A DNA stretch of 64,000 nucleotides, taken from the NCBI GenBank assembly GCA_023957385.1, contig JAMLGZ010000002.1:186001-250000 (forward strand), in the 5' to 3' direction. This document shows positions 45,161-54,690 of the stretch, piece by piece (position 1 is the first letter of the stretch; every line of letters begins with the position of its first letter). The position numbers were made by a program, and so were the translations under genes. Origin of the DNA: Brumimicrobium sp. GTDB lineage: Bacteria; Bacteroidota; Bacteroidia; Flavobacteriales_D; Crocinitomicaceae. Below the pieces are notes generated by a model that had not been told where the DNA came from, ran no database searches, and was given only the letters and a program-made list of their open reading frames with translations.

Positions 45161-46158
45161 TTAGAAAGATAAGAAATATAGTAATAGCATTAGTTTTTAT
45201 CCCTGTAATTGGGGTAAAAGCGCAGGATTTCCACCTGTCTATGTATGATGCTGCACCTATTTATTTAAATCCTGCAATGACGGGTTTATTTGAAGGCTCA
45301 TGGAGATTACATGCACAGTATAGAGATCAATGGAGAGCAGTGAATTTCAAACCTTATAATACTGCTTTATTAAGTTTTGATGCTTCTTACAAGAAATGGG
45401 GATTTGGAGTTCAATTTGCTAATTATAGAGCTGGTGCTGGAAATTTTAATATTTTCCAAGGCTTACTCTCAGTGGCATATAATGTTCCTCTAGGAGCTAA
45501 GAAAGCACATAATCTAGCCTTTGGAGTTCAGGGAGGTGTTACTAATAAATCTGTTCAGTATCAGTTGTTGACTTTTGATAACCAATACACTACAGCTAAT
45601 GGAGGTGGTTTTGATCAGACTATGCCTAGTGGAGAAGTATTTGATGTTCAATCTAGATATACTCCAATTGTAAACTTTGGTATGTTATACTATTTCTCTA
45701 AACAAGAAAGCAGATTGAATCCATTTGTTGGAGTTTCTGCATTTAATTTAATCAATCCGAATGAATCTTTCTTTGGTGATAAAGCTAAATATCCATTTAG
45801 ATTCTATGGACATGCGGGAGTTCGTATTAACATCACAGAACTATTTTATATTGTACCTAAGGTGTTAGTAATGAATCAGGATAAGTTTTTTGAACAAACG
45901 TATGCTCTTGATTTGGGTTATTATATTTCTTCATCTGATTTATACCTTTTGGGAGGACTTGTATATAGGAATGCGGATGCAATGGTATTCTCTTTAGGTT
46001 TAAAGATTAGTAATATCACTGCAAAATTTGCTTACGATGTAAATATGTCTAGGCTTACAAATACATCTTCAGGAAAAGGAGCTTACGAGATTTCATTAAC
46101 GTATGTATTCTCTAAAAAGAAGAGAAAGGAATATGAAAAGATTTGTCCAAGATTATAA
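45157..46158 (+). CDS. PorP/SprF family type IX secretion membrane protein
   Basis: This 333-residue barrel begins with a signal peptide (VKAQD) and the diagnostic SMYDAAPIYLNPAMTGLFEGSWRL-type block, followed by HAQYRDQWRAV. It is only distantly like the PorP at 40470, so the two cargo/partner pairs are not a simple tandem duplication. The ATGA overlap with the second giant cargo gene suggests it is that cargo's display partner. A 12-bp gap leads to the PorE-like gene. Confidence 0.94.
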   Translation: MIRKIRNIVIALVFIPVIGVKAQDFHLSMYDAAPIYLNPAMTGLFEGSWRLHAQYRDQWRAVNFKPYNTALLSFDASYKKWGFGVQFANYRAGAGNFNIFQGLLSVAYNVPLGAKKAHNLAFGVQGGVTNKSVQYQLLTFDNQYTTANGGGFDQTMPSGEVFDVQSRYTPIVNFGMLYYFSKQESRLNPFVGVSAFNLINPNESFFGDKAKYPFRFYGHAGVRINITELFYIVPKVLVMNQDKFFEQTYALDLGYYISSSDLYLLGGLVYRNADAMVFSLGLKISNITAKFAYDVNMSRLTNTSSGKGAYEISLTYVFSKKKRKEYEKICPRL

Positions 46159-46170
46159 AAAATTGAATTC

Positions 46171-48288
46171 ATGAATACACGATATTTATCCATACATAAA
46201 TCCCTATTAATCTTAGCAGCAATTTTCTTTTCCATGTTGTCCTATGGACAATCAAAAAAAGTATGGCTGCAATATGCGGACGATTTCTTTAAGAAGGGAG
46301 ATTATATTACAGCATTAAAATATTACGAGAGAATTTATAGTGATTCTTCTATTAATGAGAGTGGTGTGCTTCCTTATGAGGTGGGGACTACTAGCCAAAA
46401 ATTAAAAGATAAAAAACCAAAAAATGATTCCGTAGTTAAAGTTCCTTTTAAAGACTATATCGATCACCAGATTGCAGTTTGTCACCAAAAGACTTATGAT
46501 TATAAACGTGCTGCAGAACATTTTAAAGAAACAGCCAATAGCTCCTATTATCCTGCTGATCGATATGAATATGCAGACGCTTTAATGAAAATGCGAGAAT
46601 ATGATCAAGCTATTCAAAACTTTAAAGCGTATGCAGAAAGTCCTAACCATACAGATTCTCTTGCTATTCTAGCCGCACAACGTATAGTCGCATGTAAATA
46701 TGCTTTAGATGATGAACATTACGAGAAAGAAATTATTGTGGAGATGGCTGACACCAATATCTTTAATAAAGGAACAGCATCTTTTGGGGTAATGTTTTTT
46801 GGCTCTGAAGATAGAATCATGTTCGCTTCTGCACGTGAGGATGGTGTAATTCTAGACCCAAACAAACAGGATTCTCGTTATTTGATGGACTTGTATTGGA
46901 CTCAAAGGGATGATGTTGATGATCCTTGGGAGACTGCTAAGAACTTTGGTCGTCCGCTAAATGGAGCTGTAAATGATGCATCCGGTACTTATAATGGAAA
47001 TAATGTAATCATTTATAATCGTTGGGAAAACGAAAACCCAAATGGTGTTTCTATGTACCTAGGGAGAATGTTAGATTTTAAATTCTTTGAATCATATAAA
47101 TTAGATTCTGTGATTAATTATCCAGGATCCCAAAATATTAATCCATATGTTACCGAAGATGGAAAATGGCTTTACTTCTCAAGTAATAGACCTGGAGGTA
47201 AAGGAGGTTTTGATATTTGGAGAATTAAAATTGATGCTACAGGACTCCCAAGTGGCACTCCTGAAAACCTAGGATATCCAGTAAACACTGAATTTGATGA
47301 AAAGACTCCTTTCTATCATTCAATTGGTAATATTTTATATTTCAGTTCAACGGGGCATAATTCAATAGGAGGTTTAGATATCTTCCAAAGTAAATTTAAT
47401 TTGGATGATAGTACATTCATGGCTCCAACTAATATGGGTGAACCAATTAACTCTAGCCAAGATGATGCTTATCTCATTTGGGACAAAAACATGAAACATG
47501 GTTTTTTCTCTAGTGATAGAGAACCTTGTGAAGCCGGACATTGCTATGATATTTATACGATTGAAAATGCTCCTATTCGTATATATATAGAGGGGTATGT
47601 TTATGATATGGCTACCAACGAGATTATCCCAGGCGCATCTTTGACTTTTAAGGATGTAAGAGGTACTATCCCAGATTTCACACTTACTTCTGATGCAAAA
47701 GGGTTTTATCATACGGAATTAATCCAGCAGTCTGAAATATTTATTGTGGCTAAAAAGAAAGATTATTTTGCAGATGCTACCAATATTGATACGCGAAATA
47801 TTACAAAATCAACTACACTAAAGCACGATTTTTATTTGGAGCAAATTCCACAGGATGAAATTAAAATTGAAGGAATTGAGTATGATTTCGATTCTGCGAA
47901 TTTACGCCCAAAATCTAAGGAAGTATTGGATAAACTGTATGAATTTATTAAGCTAAATGATAATCTAACGATTCAGATTAACTCTCATACGGATTGTAGA
48001 GGTTCTGATACCTATAACCAAAAACTCTCTCAAAGAAGAGCTCAGTCTTGTGTGGATTACCTTGTAAAAGAGAAAGGTATTGAAAAAGAAAGATTGATTG
48101 CAATTGGTTATGGTGAATCTAGACCAGCTTATAGAACAGATGAGAATGGTCGAGTTGTGTTGGATGAAAGTGGAAATAAAATTCCATTAACTGAAGCATA
48201 TATCAATTCTATTCCATCTAAAGACGAACAAGAAGAATTACACCAAAGAAATCGTAGAACTGCTTTTGAGGTAATTAATCAAAAATAA
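46171..48288 (+). CDS. PorE-like OmpA family protein (TPR, PD40 propeller, CRD, OmpA)
   Basis: Domain order in the 705 residues is: signal peptide (MLSYGQ), TPR-like helices (about 28-185, YADDFFKKGDYITALKYYERIY), PD40/WD40-like blades (about 205-460, WLYFSSNRPGGKGGFDIW), a carboxypeptidase-regulatory-like fold (about 470-550, IEGYVYDMATNEIIPGASL) and an OmpA peptidoglycan-binding domain (about 565-705, YDFDSANLRP, SHTDCRGSDTYN, LSQRRAQS). This is the architecture of PorE, which anchors the type IX machinery to peptidoglycan. As the last gene of the operon it may anchor this locus's own display complex. A terminator follows at 48309. Confidence 0.93.
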   Translation: MNTRYLSIHKSLLILAAIFFSMLSYGQSKKVWLQYADDFFKKGDYITALKYYERIYSDSSINESGVLPYEVGTTSQKLKDKKPKNDSVVKVPFKDYIDHQIAVCHQKTYDYKRAAEHFKETANSSYYPADRYEYADALMKMREYDQAIQNFKAYAESPNHTDSLAILAAQRIVACKYALDDEHYEKEIIVEMADTNIFNKGTASFGVMFFGSEDRIMFASAREDGVILDPNKQDSRYLMDLYWTQRDDVDDPWETAKNFGRPLNGAVNDASGTYNGNNVIIYNRWENENPNGVSMYLGRMLDFKFFESYKLDSVINYPGSQNINPYVTEDGKWLYFSSNRPGGKGGFDIWRIKIDATGLPSGTPENLGYPVNTEFDEKTPFYHSIGNILYFSSTGHNSIGGLDIFQSKFNLDDSTFMAPTNMGEPINSSQDDAYLIWDKNMKHGFFSSDREPCEAGHCYDIYTIENAPIRIYIEGYVYDMATNEIIPGASLTFKDVRGTIPDFTLTSDAKGFYHTELIQQSEIFIVAKKKDYFADATNIDTRNITKSTTLKHDFYLEQIPQDEIKIEGIEYDFDSANLRPKSKEVLDKLYEFIKLNDNLTIQINSHTDCRGSDTYNQKLSQRRAQSCVDYLVKEKGIEKERLIAIGYGESRPAYRTDENGRVVLDESGNKIPLTEAYINSIPSKDEQEELHQRNRRTAFEVINQK

Positions 48289-48308
48289 TAAGTAAGATAA
48301 CTATACAG

Positions 48309-48338
48309 AACTCCTTCATAGAAAGGAGTTTTTTTTTT
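48309..48338 (+). terminator. terminator of the T9SS cargo operon
   Basis: An 8-bp stem AACTCCTT / AAGGAGTT with a 6-nt loop and a following run of T residues, 20 bp after the PorE-like stop. It closes the operon that begins at 37016. Confidence 0.92.
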
Positions 48339-48427
48339 AAAAATTATTTAAAAATGAATATTCTTTGATGCTATAAATACTGAGAGACAAAAATTATTTG
48401 CATTTTTGTTCTACTAGAATAAATAAA

Positions 48428-51049
48428 ATGAGAAAAATAACAATAAGCTTAATTGCTATAGGATTTCTTTATTCCTGCGGAACCACAAAAAAAGAATCAT
48501 CAAATACCATAAATCCTTCTACACAAACAACTGTTCAATCTGACCAAAAAGAAGAAGTTAGAATTACAGAACGACCTTTATATCAGGCGACAAGTACAGT
48601 GTCCACAGATATTAAACATACTAAATTGGAAGTTAATTTTAATTGGGCTGAATCTCAAATGAATGGTTTGGCAACTATTACATGTTCTCCGCATTTTTAT
48701 CCATCTGATAGTTTAATCCTAGATGCTAAATCTATGGAGATTAAGTCGGTTAAGTTGAATGATAAGAGCTTAAATTTCCGATATAATAAGAAAATGCTTC
48801 GTATTGGATTAGATAAAACCTATTCAAAGAACGATACATATAGTGTTGTAATTGATTATATCTCTAAGCCAGAAGAAAAAGAAGAGGGAGGCTCTGCTGC
48901 TATTTCCAGTGATAAAGGTTTATATTTCATAAATCCACGTAATGAACGTAAAGGACAAATGCCTCAAATTTGGACACAAGGTGAAACAGAATCGAATTCT
49001 GTTTGGTTTCCTACTATTGATAAACCCAATCAAAAAACTAGCTTTGAAATATTCATTACAGTTGAAAATAAGTATAAGACGCTATCTAATGGTACCTTAT
49101 TATCTTCCCAAATAAATAATGACGGTACTAGAACAGATCACTGGAAACAAGACTTACCTCATGCTCCATATCTTTGTATGTTAGCAGTAGGTGAATTTTC
49201 TATAATTGAAGATTCATATACCAAAAACGACGGGTCAAAAATTCCGGTTAATTACTATGTTGAACCTGAATGGGCTCCGTATGCCAAAGATATCTTTGGT
49301 GAAACTCCTGCTATGATTAAATTCTTTTCAGATATATTGGGGGTAGAATATCAATGGGATAAATACCATCAGATTGTGGTGAGAGAATATGTTTCGGGAG
49401 CCATGGAAAATACGGGAGCAGTAGTTTTTGGTGATTTTGCCTATAAAACAAGAAGAGAATTAATTGATGAAAATGACCAGAGTACGATTGCACATGAACT
49501 TTTCCACCATTGGTTTGGAGATTTAGTTACTGCAGAAAGCTGGTCTAATCTTCCTTTGAATGAATCTTTTGCTAACTATTCGCAGTATCTATGGGATGAA
49601 CACCGATATGGTGTGGATGAAGCAGATTACAATGCAGAAATAGAAGCAAATGGATATTATGCATCTGCACAGCAAGTAGGATATCATGATATGGTTTGGT
49701 TTGGATACGATAGTAGGGAAGAAATGTTCGATGGACATTCTTATAATAAAGGAGGAAGAATACTCCATATGTTACGTACCTATGTAGGTGATGAAGCATT
49801 CTTTGCTAGCTTAAAAGATTATCTAGAAACCAATAAATTTGGTGCAGCTGAAATGGATAATTTACGCTTGTCTTTTGAGAAAATTACTGGAGAAGACTTG
49901 AATTGGTTCTTTAATCAGTGGTTTTTTGCTTCCTACCACCCTGAATTAACTGTCACACCTACCGTCAATGGGAATGAGGTTACCTTAAAAGTTGAACAGA
50001 AACAAGATTTGAGTAAAGCGCCCATTTATAGGTTGCCGCTTAAAGTTGGTATATATGCAAATAATCAGAAGAAAACGTTTAATATAATAGTAGATAAGGT
50101 CAACTCTGAATTTACTTTTCCGTTTGAAGGAGAACTTCAGAATGTAGTTTTTGATGAAGATAGAGCACTTTTAGGTAAAATTAAATTTGAAAAACCGCGT
50201 GAATGGTATATACATCAATATTATCATGCACCTAAATTTATAGATAGGAAAGAGGCTGTTGTAAATGGAAGTAAACTAAAATCTGAAGATTCTTATAAGA
50301 TGATAGCTGATGCCTTGAACGATAAATTCTGGGATATCCGTAGCCAAGCATTATCTCGCTTCTTAAAAATGAGTGACGAATCTGTGTCTGGGCTGTATGC
50401 AAAGATAGTGGATATGGCGCAACATGATGAGAACCCAGCTGTAAGAGCTTCTGCAATTTTAATTCTTACAAATAAATTCTATACAACTACTTCAAATAAA
50501 GAACAGATTAATTCTGTTTATGAGCACGCTATCCAGCAAGACAGCTCTTATTCTGTAGTAGCTCAGGCATTGGGTGGTATGACAAATTCCCCTGAGGGAA
50601 TAAAGAAGGCATTGGAGTTATGTAAAGGACTTGAAAAAGAAAACTCCTCTTCCATGAAGGCGTCTATAGTAAACATTTATACTAGCTATGGAGATACTTC
50701 TGATATACGCTTTGTAATTAATACGTTGAAGAACGGAGAAATTACAGGATATAATTCTATTGGAGCAATTTCTGGTTTTTCTCATTTCTTTGCTGAACAA
50801 GATTTTGCTTTCCAAAATAAGAATTTCGATGTCTTTGAGGTAATTTCTAAAGATGGAGGAGCTTATTCTCGAGCAGTACTCCCATACGTTTTGATTGGCT
50901 TACAACGTAATACAGATAGCCAAATTGAATATATGGAAGGACAACTTTCTGATAAAAGCGTTAGTCAGGTAGAAAAAGATGCTATTCGTATTCATTTAGA
51001 AGAAGCGAAGAAGTTATCTACAAGAATACAGAAGCTGATAAACAAATAA
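48428..51049 (+). CDS. M1 family metallopeptidase lipoprotein
   Basis: Started at 48428 (873 residues) the protein has a lipobox FLYSC with Cys17; an ATG 30 bp earlier would bury it behind extra residues. The gluzincin core shows GAMENTG (aminopeptidase exopeptidase motif) and HELFHH with zinc ligands His356 and His360, catalytic Glu357 and the third ligand Glu379 in LNESFANY. The C-terminal part (about 620-870) is helical, repeat-like (HEAT-type). It probably trims peptides at the N-terminus at the cell envelope. It lies alone between two terminator-like hairpins. Confidence 0.94.
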   Translation: MRKITISLIAIGFLYSCGTTKKESSNTINPSTQTTVQSDQKEEVRITERPLYQATSTVSTDIKHTKLEVNFNWAESQMNGLATITCSPHFYPSDSLILDAKSMEIKSVKLNDKSLNFRYNKKMLRIGLDKTYSKNDTYSVVIDYISKPEEKEEGGSAAISSDKGLYFINPRNERKGQMPQIWTQGETESNSVWFPTIDKPNQKTSFEIFITVENKYKTLSNGTLLSSQINNDGTRTDHWKQDLPHAPYLCMLAVGEFSIIEDSYTKNDGSKIPVNYYVEPEWAPYAKDIFGETPAMIKFFSDILGVEYQWDKYHQIVVREYVSGAMENTGAVVFGDFAYKTRRELIDENDQSTIAHELFHHWFGDLVTAESWSNLPLNESFANYSQYLWDEHRYGVDEADYNAEIEANGYYASAQQVGYHDMVWFGYDSREEMFDGHSYNKGGRILHMLRTYVGDEAFFASLKDYLETNKFGAAEMDNLRLSFEKITGEDLNWFFNQWFFASYHPELTVTPTVNGNEVTLKVEQKQDLSKAPIYRLPLKVGIYANNQKKTFNIIVDKVNSEFTFPFEGELQNVVFDEDRALLGKIKFEKPREWYIHQYYHAPKFIDRKEAVVNGSKLKSEDSYKMIADALNDKFWDIRSQALSRFLKMSDESVSGLYAKIVDMAQHDENPAVRASAILILTNKFYTTTSNKEQINSVYEHAIQQDSSYSVVAQALGGMTNSPEGIKKALELCKGLEKENSSSMKASIVNIYTSYGDTSDIRFVINTLKNGEITGYNSIGAISGFSHFFAEQDFAFQNKNFDVFEVISKDGGAYSRAVLPYVLIGLQRNTDSQIEYMEGQLSDKSVSQVEKDAIRIHLEEAKKLSTRIQKLINK

Positions 51050-51070
51050 GAGTTTAATTTATTTCTTTTG

Positions 51071-51102
51071 AAAAGGCATGGGAATATATTCCGATGCCTT
51101 TT
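51071..51102 (+). terminator. long inverted repeat between M1 peptidase and ABC-F gene
   Basis: AAAAGGCAT (51071-51079) pairs with ATGCCTTTT (51094-51102) and the inner GGAATA pairs with TATTCC, giving about 15 bp interrupted by one G-G mismatch. It is 21 bp after the peptidase stop and probably terminates it, though the T run after it is short. It also directly precedes the ABC-F -7 box, so a role as operator is possible. Confidence 0.6.
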
Positions 51103-51103
51103 C

Positions 51104-51111
51104 TATCTTTG
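51104..51111 (+). promoter_or_regulatory. -7 box TATCTTTG of the ABC-F gene
   Basis: A perfect TAnnTTTG ending 4 nt before the ATG at 51116. Transcription would begin at or next to the start codon, so the message looks leaderless. Confidence 0.6.
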
Positions 51112-51115
51112 CACC

Positions 51116-53038
51116 ATGATTAATATAGAACGTTTAGGAGTTTTCTTACCACAAGGTTATTTGTTTAAAGATGTTAATCTTCAAATTAATATAGGTGATA
51201 AAATAGGATTGGTAGGAAAAAATGGAGCAGGAAAGTCAACTTTATTAAAACTTTTAGCAGGGAAAGAACGTCCTTCAGAAGGAAGTATCCATAAATCAAA
51301 AGATATTACGATTGGATTCTTGACCCAAGATATTGAAATAGATACTAACCAATCTGTGTTTGAATATTTGGATCATTCTAATCCTAAACTCAATAAGATT
51401 AGAACAGGAATTGATGATATTAATCACCAATTAGTTACGCGTACCGATTATGAGAGCGATTCCTATTTATCTTTACTGGACGACTTGAGTGAATTTAATC
51501 AACAATTCCAAGTACTAGATGGGTATCAATGGGAGGAGAAGATTATTACTACTCTGCAAGGATTGGGATTTCAAGATAGCGCAATTCATAAGTCCTTAAA
51601 TGAATTTTCAGGAGGTTGGAAGATGAGAGCAGAGTTAGCCAAAATCTTAGTAAATAACCCGTCTGTAATTTTATTGGATGAGCCAACCAATCACTTGGAT
51701 ATAATCTCCATCCAGTGGCTGGAAACCTATCTTAAAAAATATGATGGAGCTGTTATTACTATCTCTCACGACCGATACTTCTTGGATAATGTGACAAAGA
51801 GAACGTTAGAAATTACAAATGGAAAAATCTTAAATTTCCCTTATCCGTATTCTATTTATAAAGAGAAACGTGCAGAAGAATTAGAAATCTTAAAGAATGC
51901 TCAAAAACAGCAAGAGAAAGAGATTAAAAGAACGGAAGAGCTAATTGATAAATTTAGAGCAAAATCGAGTAAGGCCGCTTTTGCTCAATCGCTTATAAAG
52001 AAGCTAGAGAAGACAGAACGTATTGAAATTGAGTCTGATGCAGTTGCAAAAATGAGAATTTCTTTTCCACTAAGTGTGCAACCTGGAAAGGTAGTACTCG
52101 ATATGGAAGATCTAGGAAAGAGCTACGGTGATTTAACTTTATTTAAAGGAGTTAACTTGTCTGTAGGAAGAGGAGAGAAGATTGCTTTATTAGGTCCAAA
52201 TGGTGTTGGTAAGTCAACCCTCTTAAAGCGTATCATGAAAGTGGAAGATGGAGAAGGAACGGTAAATTATGGACATAATGTGAACCTTACTTATTTTGCT
52301 CAAGATCAAGTAAATCAGTTAGACCCTAATAAAACTGTTTTTGATACTGTGGATGATATTGCAGAAGGAGAAATTCGTAAACAGTTGCGATCAATTTTAG
52401 GAGCGTTCTTATTTAGTGGAGAAGATATTGATAAGAAAGTTTCAGTGCTATCTGGAGGAGAGAAAACACGTTTAGCACTATGTCAGTTGTTGCTGAGTCC
52501 ATCTAACTTTTTAATTCTGGATGAGCCAACAAATCATCTAGATATCCAAAGTAAGGAGGTTCTAAAACAAGCACTTCAGAAATATGAAGGAACATTTATA
52601 GTAGTATCTCACGATCGTGAATTCTTGGAGGGCTTAACAAACCGTATCTGGGATATAGAGAATAAGCATCTTAAGATTCATCATTATACAGTTAAAGAAT
52701 ATCTTGTGAAGAAGATGGATGCTTTCGAAAAGGCACAGAAACTTGGTGTTAGCGCTAAGGAAATTGCAAAGGTTGCTACGAAAGAACCTGAAAAAATGCT
52801 TTCTTATGAAGAGGAAAAAGAATTAAAGAGGCAACAAACCCAGAATCAGAATGCAATTAAGAAAATTGAACAAAAGATTGGACAATTGGAAGATAAGATA
52901 GCAGAAATGGATAAGGTTGTTGCTGAATTAGATTATACAGACGAAGTAAATTCCACTAAAGTTTTACAAGAGTACGAAACACTAAAAAGTGACCTTGATA
53001 AAGCTATGACTGAATGGGAAAAACTTATGGAGGATTAA
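51116..53038 (+). CDS. ABC-F family ATPase
   Basis: This 640-residue soluble protein carries two ABC cassettes. The first has GKNGAGKST, FSGGWKMR and LLDEPTNHLD; the second has GPNGVGKST, LSGGEKTR and ILDEPTNHLD. A charged linker (about residues 235-300) and a C-terminal coiled coil (about 560-640) complete the layout. ABC-F proteins act on the ribosome rather than in transport. The start at 51116 gives the standard MINIERLGVFLPQG opening; an in-frame ATG 48 bp upstream precedes the -7 box and lies at the edge of the hairpin, so it is rejected. It is not one of the named resistance types as far as I can tell. Confidence 0.94.
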   Translation: MINIERLGVFLPQGYLFKDVNLQINIGDKIGLVGKNGAGKSTLLKLLAGKERPSEGSIHKSKDITIGFLTQDIEIDTNQSVFEYLDHSNPKLNKIRTGIDDINHQLVTRTDYESDSYLSLLDDLSEFNQQFQVLDGYQWEEKIITTLQGLGFQDSAIHKSLNEFSGGWKMRAELAKILVNNPSVILLDEPTNHLDIISIQWLETYLKKYDGAVITISHDRYFLDNVTKRTLEITNGKILNFPYPYSIYKEKRAEELEILKNAQKQQEKEIKRTEELIDKFRAKSSKAAFAQSLIKKLEKTERIEIESDAVAKMRISFPLSVQPGKVVLDMEDLGKSYGDLTLFKGVNLSVGRGEKIALLGPNGVGKSTLLKRIMKVEDGEGTVNYGHNVNLTYFAQDQVNQLDPNKTVFDTVDDIAEGEIRKQLRSILGAFLFSGEDIDKKVSVLSGGEKTRLALCQLLLSPSNFLILDEPTNHLDIQSKEVLKQALQKYEGTFIVVSHDREFLEGLTNRIWDIENKHLKIHHYTVKEYLVKKMDAFEKAQKLGVSAKEIAKVATKEPEKMLSYEEEKELKRQQTQNQNAIKKIEQKIGQLEDKIAEMDKVVAELDYTDEVNSTKVLQEYETLKSDLDKAMTEWEKLMED

Positions 53039-53046
53039 GTCTTAAA

Positions 53047-54042
53047 TTATTCTCCTTTTAAGATCCCTAATTTTATCATCTTCTGAGCGATTTGAATAGT
53101 ATTTAATGCAGCCCCTTTACGAAGATTGTCAGCAACAACCCACATATTAAGTGTATTTGGCAAACTCTCATCTCGACGAATTCTTCCTACAAATACATCA
53201 TTCTTTCCTTTCGCAAATATAGGCATAGGGTAGATGTTCGCTTCAGGATTATCTTGTACATGTAAACCTGGAGTATGATGAAATGTTTTGCGTATCTCAG
53301 AAAGATTAAAATCCTTTTCAAATGTTACATTGATTGCTTCTGAGTGACCTCCCGAAACGGGTACTCGAACTGCAGTAGCGGTTACAGCAATAGATGGGTC
53401 TAATATTTTCTTAGTTTCATTTACTAATTTCATTTCCTCTTTGGTATACCCGTTTTCAAGGAAAGTGTCGCAATGTGGAAGTACATTCTGGTCAATAGGA
53501 TAGGGATAAACCATTTTTTCCTTGATGCCTTTACGTTCATTATCCATCTGTTTCACAGCCTCAGCTCCAGTACCTGATATGGATTGATAAGTTGAAACAA
53601 CCACTCGTTTTGCTTGGTATTGTCGATGTAGTGGTGCTAAAGCCATGAGCATCTGGATAGTCGAGCAATTAGGATTAGCAATGATATAATCATCTTCTGA
53701 TAACTGATTCCCATTAATTTCAGGTATTATTAACTTCTTATCAGTGTCCATTCTAAATGCAGAGGAATTGTCAATCACTCTACAGCCTACTTCAACAAAT
53801 TTTGGAGCCCATTCCAATGAAATAGAACCACCAGCAGAAAATAATGCTAAATCGGGTTTTTTAGCAATTGCCTCTTCCAAACTAACTATAGTGTATTCGC
53901 TCTCTTTCCATGTAATTCTAGAACCTGCAGATCGTTCAGAGGCAACTGGAATTAGCTCGCTAACAGGAAAATTTTGTTCAGCTAAAACTTGGAGCATCTC
54001 TTGCCCCACCATTCCAGTAACACCAACGATAGCAACTCTCAT
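53047..54042 (-). CDS. asd: aspartate-semialdehyde dehydrogenase
   Basis: A 331-residue enzyme with the N-terminal NADP loop GVTGMVGQEM, the catalytic Cys126 in ANPNCST and the active-site His in VSGGHSEA. It converts aspartyl phosphate to aspartate semialdehyde, the branch point to lysine/diaminopimelate, threonine and methionine. It is transcribed alone from a well-formed promoter (TTTG-N20-TATCTTTG) and converges on the ABC-F gene with an 8-bp gap. Confidence 0.98.
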   Translation of the reverse strand: MRVAIVGVTGMVGQEMLQVLAEQNFPVSELIPVASERSAGSRITWKESEYTIVSLEEAIAKKPDLALFSAGGSISLEWAPKFVEVGCRVIDNSSAFRMDTDKKLIIPEINGNQLSEDDYIIANPNCSTIQMLMALAPLHRQYQAKRVVVSTYQSISGTGAEAVKQMDNERKGIKEKMVYPYPIDQNVLPHCDTFLENGYTKEEMKLVNETKKILDPSIAVTATAVRVPVSGGHSEAINVTFEKDFNLSEIRKTFHHTPGLHVQDNPEANIYPMPIFAKGKNDVFVGRIRRDESLPNTLNMWVVADNLRKGAALNTIQIAQKMIKLGILKGE

Positions 54043-54057
54043 AGCAAATAATTTTTA

Positions 54058-54089
54058 CAAAGATAATGATTTAACCGATTAACCGCAAA
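54058..54089 (-). promoter_or_regulatory. asd promoter
   Basis: On the minus strand, TTTG (54089-54086), a 20-nt spacer and a perfect TATCTTTG (54065-54058) precede the ATG by 15 nt. The -33 part lies within the left arm of the inverted repeat at 54079-54129. Confidence 0.65.
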
Positions 54090-54129
54090 GGTTATGAAGG
54101 TCTTAAAACTCTGTAGTCTTTGCAGTTAA
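54079..54129. repeat. inverted repeat with TTAACCGCAAAG arms
   Basis: Arms 54079-54090 and 54118-54129 (TTAACCGCAAAG and CTTTGCAGTTAA) are inverted with one mismatch and enclose 27 bp. The sequence resembles the scattered CGCAAAG-type intergenic elements of Bacteroidota. It provides part of the asd promoter and could also form a hairpin after the GDYXXLXY gene. Confidence 0.6.
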
Positions 54130-54141
54130 AAAATTAAATAA

Positions 54142-54690
54142 TTAATGGTAGTCTTTTACAGATTTCCCATTGATAATTAAATCATTAATAACCGCATCCC
54201 CATCTTGTACATAAAGAATGGCGTAGCTTTTTTGTAACGTATCGTTTGCCATTTTAAAGTAGTCTCCTTCAACTTTAGGGGCTATTGTTTCATTTAAATA
54301 ATATCTATCAAAAGGATATCTAATATATACCAATTCATCATAGCTATAATCTATTTTTGCTTTTACAAAATCTTCGTTCGCAGCTGGTTTCTCTTTTGAA
54401 AGTCCTTTGATAGTAGCAAATCCATTTGGTCCGGTAGAATGAAGTAAGACATATATGTCTCCTTGCATATTTTCATCCATTGATTCTGGTCGGAAGCTAT
54501 TTTCTTTGAGTCTTACAATGACATATTTTCCTCGAAATGGATCGGAAGGATCAATAGGAGCAATCTCAAATCGATATATCTTTCCAATTTTTAGAATAGT
54601 TTCATGTTCCATTATCATTTTTATAGGTATGGCTAGCTGAACGAGAGCTACTATAATAAAAGTGAGAAATAAATATTTTTTACTATTCAT
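54142..54690 (-). CDS. GDYXXLXY domain protein
   Basis: This small protein (182 residues) has one N-terminal membrane segment (about 8-26) and the family hallmark in PSDPFRGKYVIVRL, where GKY replaces the usual GDY. It ends with a short beta-rich region (DGDAVINDLIINGKSV). Its role is not established. It regularly accompanies DUF2157 proteins, and here it overlaps one by 8 bp, so the two probably act together at the inner membrane. Confidence 0.88.
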   Translation of the reverse strand: MNSKKYLFLTFIIVALVQLAIPIKMIMEHETILKIGKIYRFEIAPIDPSDPFRGKYVIVRLKENSFRPESMDENMQGDIYVLLHSTGPNGFATIKGLSKEKPAANEDFVKAKIDYSYDELVYIRYPFDRYYLNETIAPKVEGDYFKMANDTLQKSYAILYVQDGDAVINDLIINGKSVKDYH

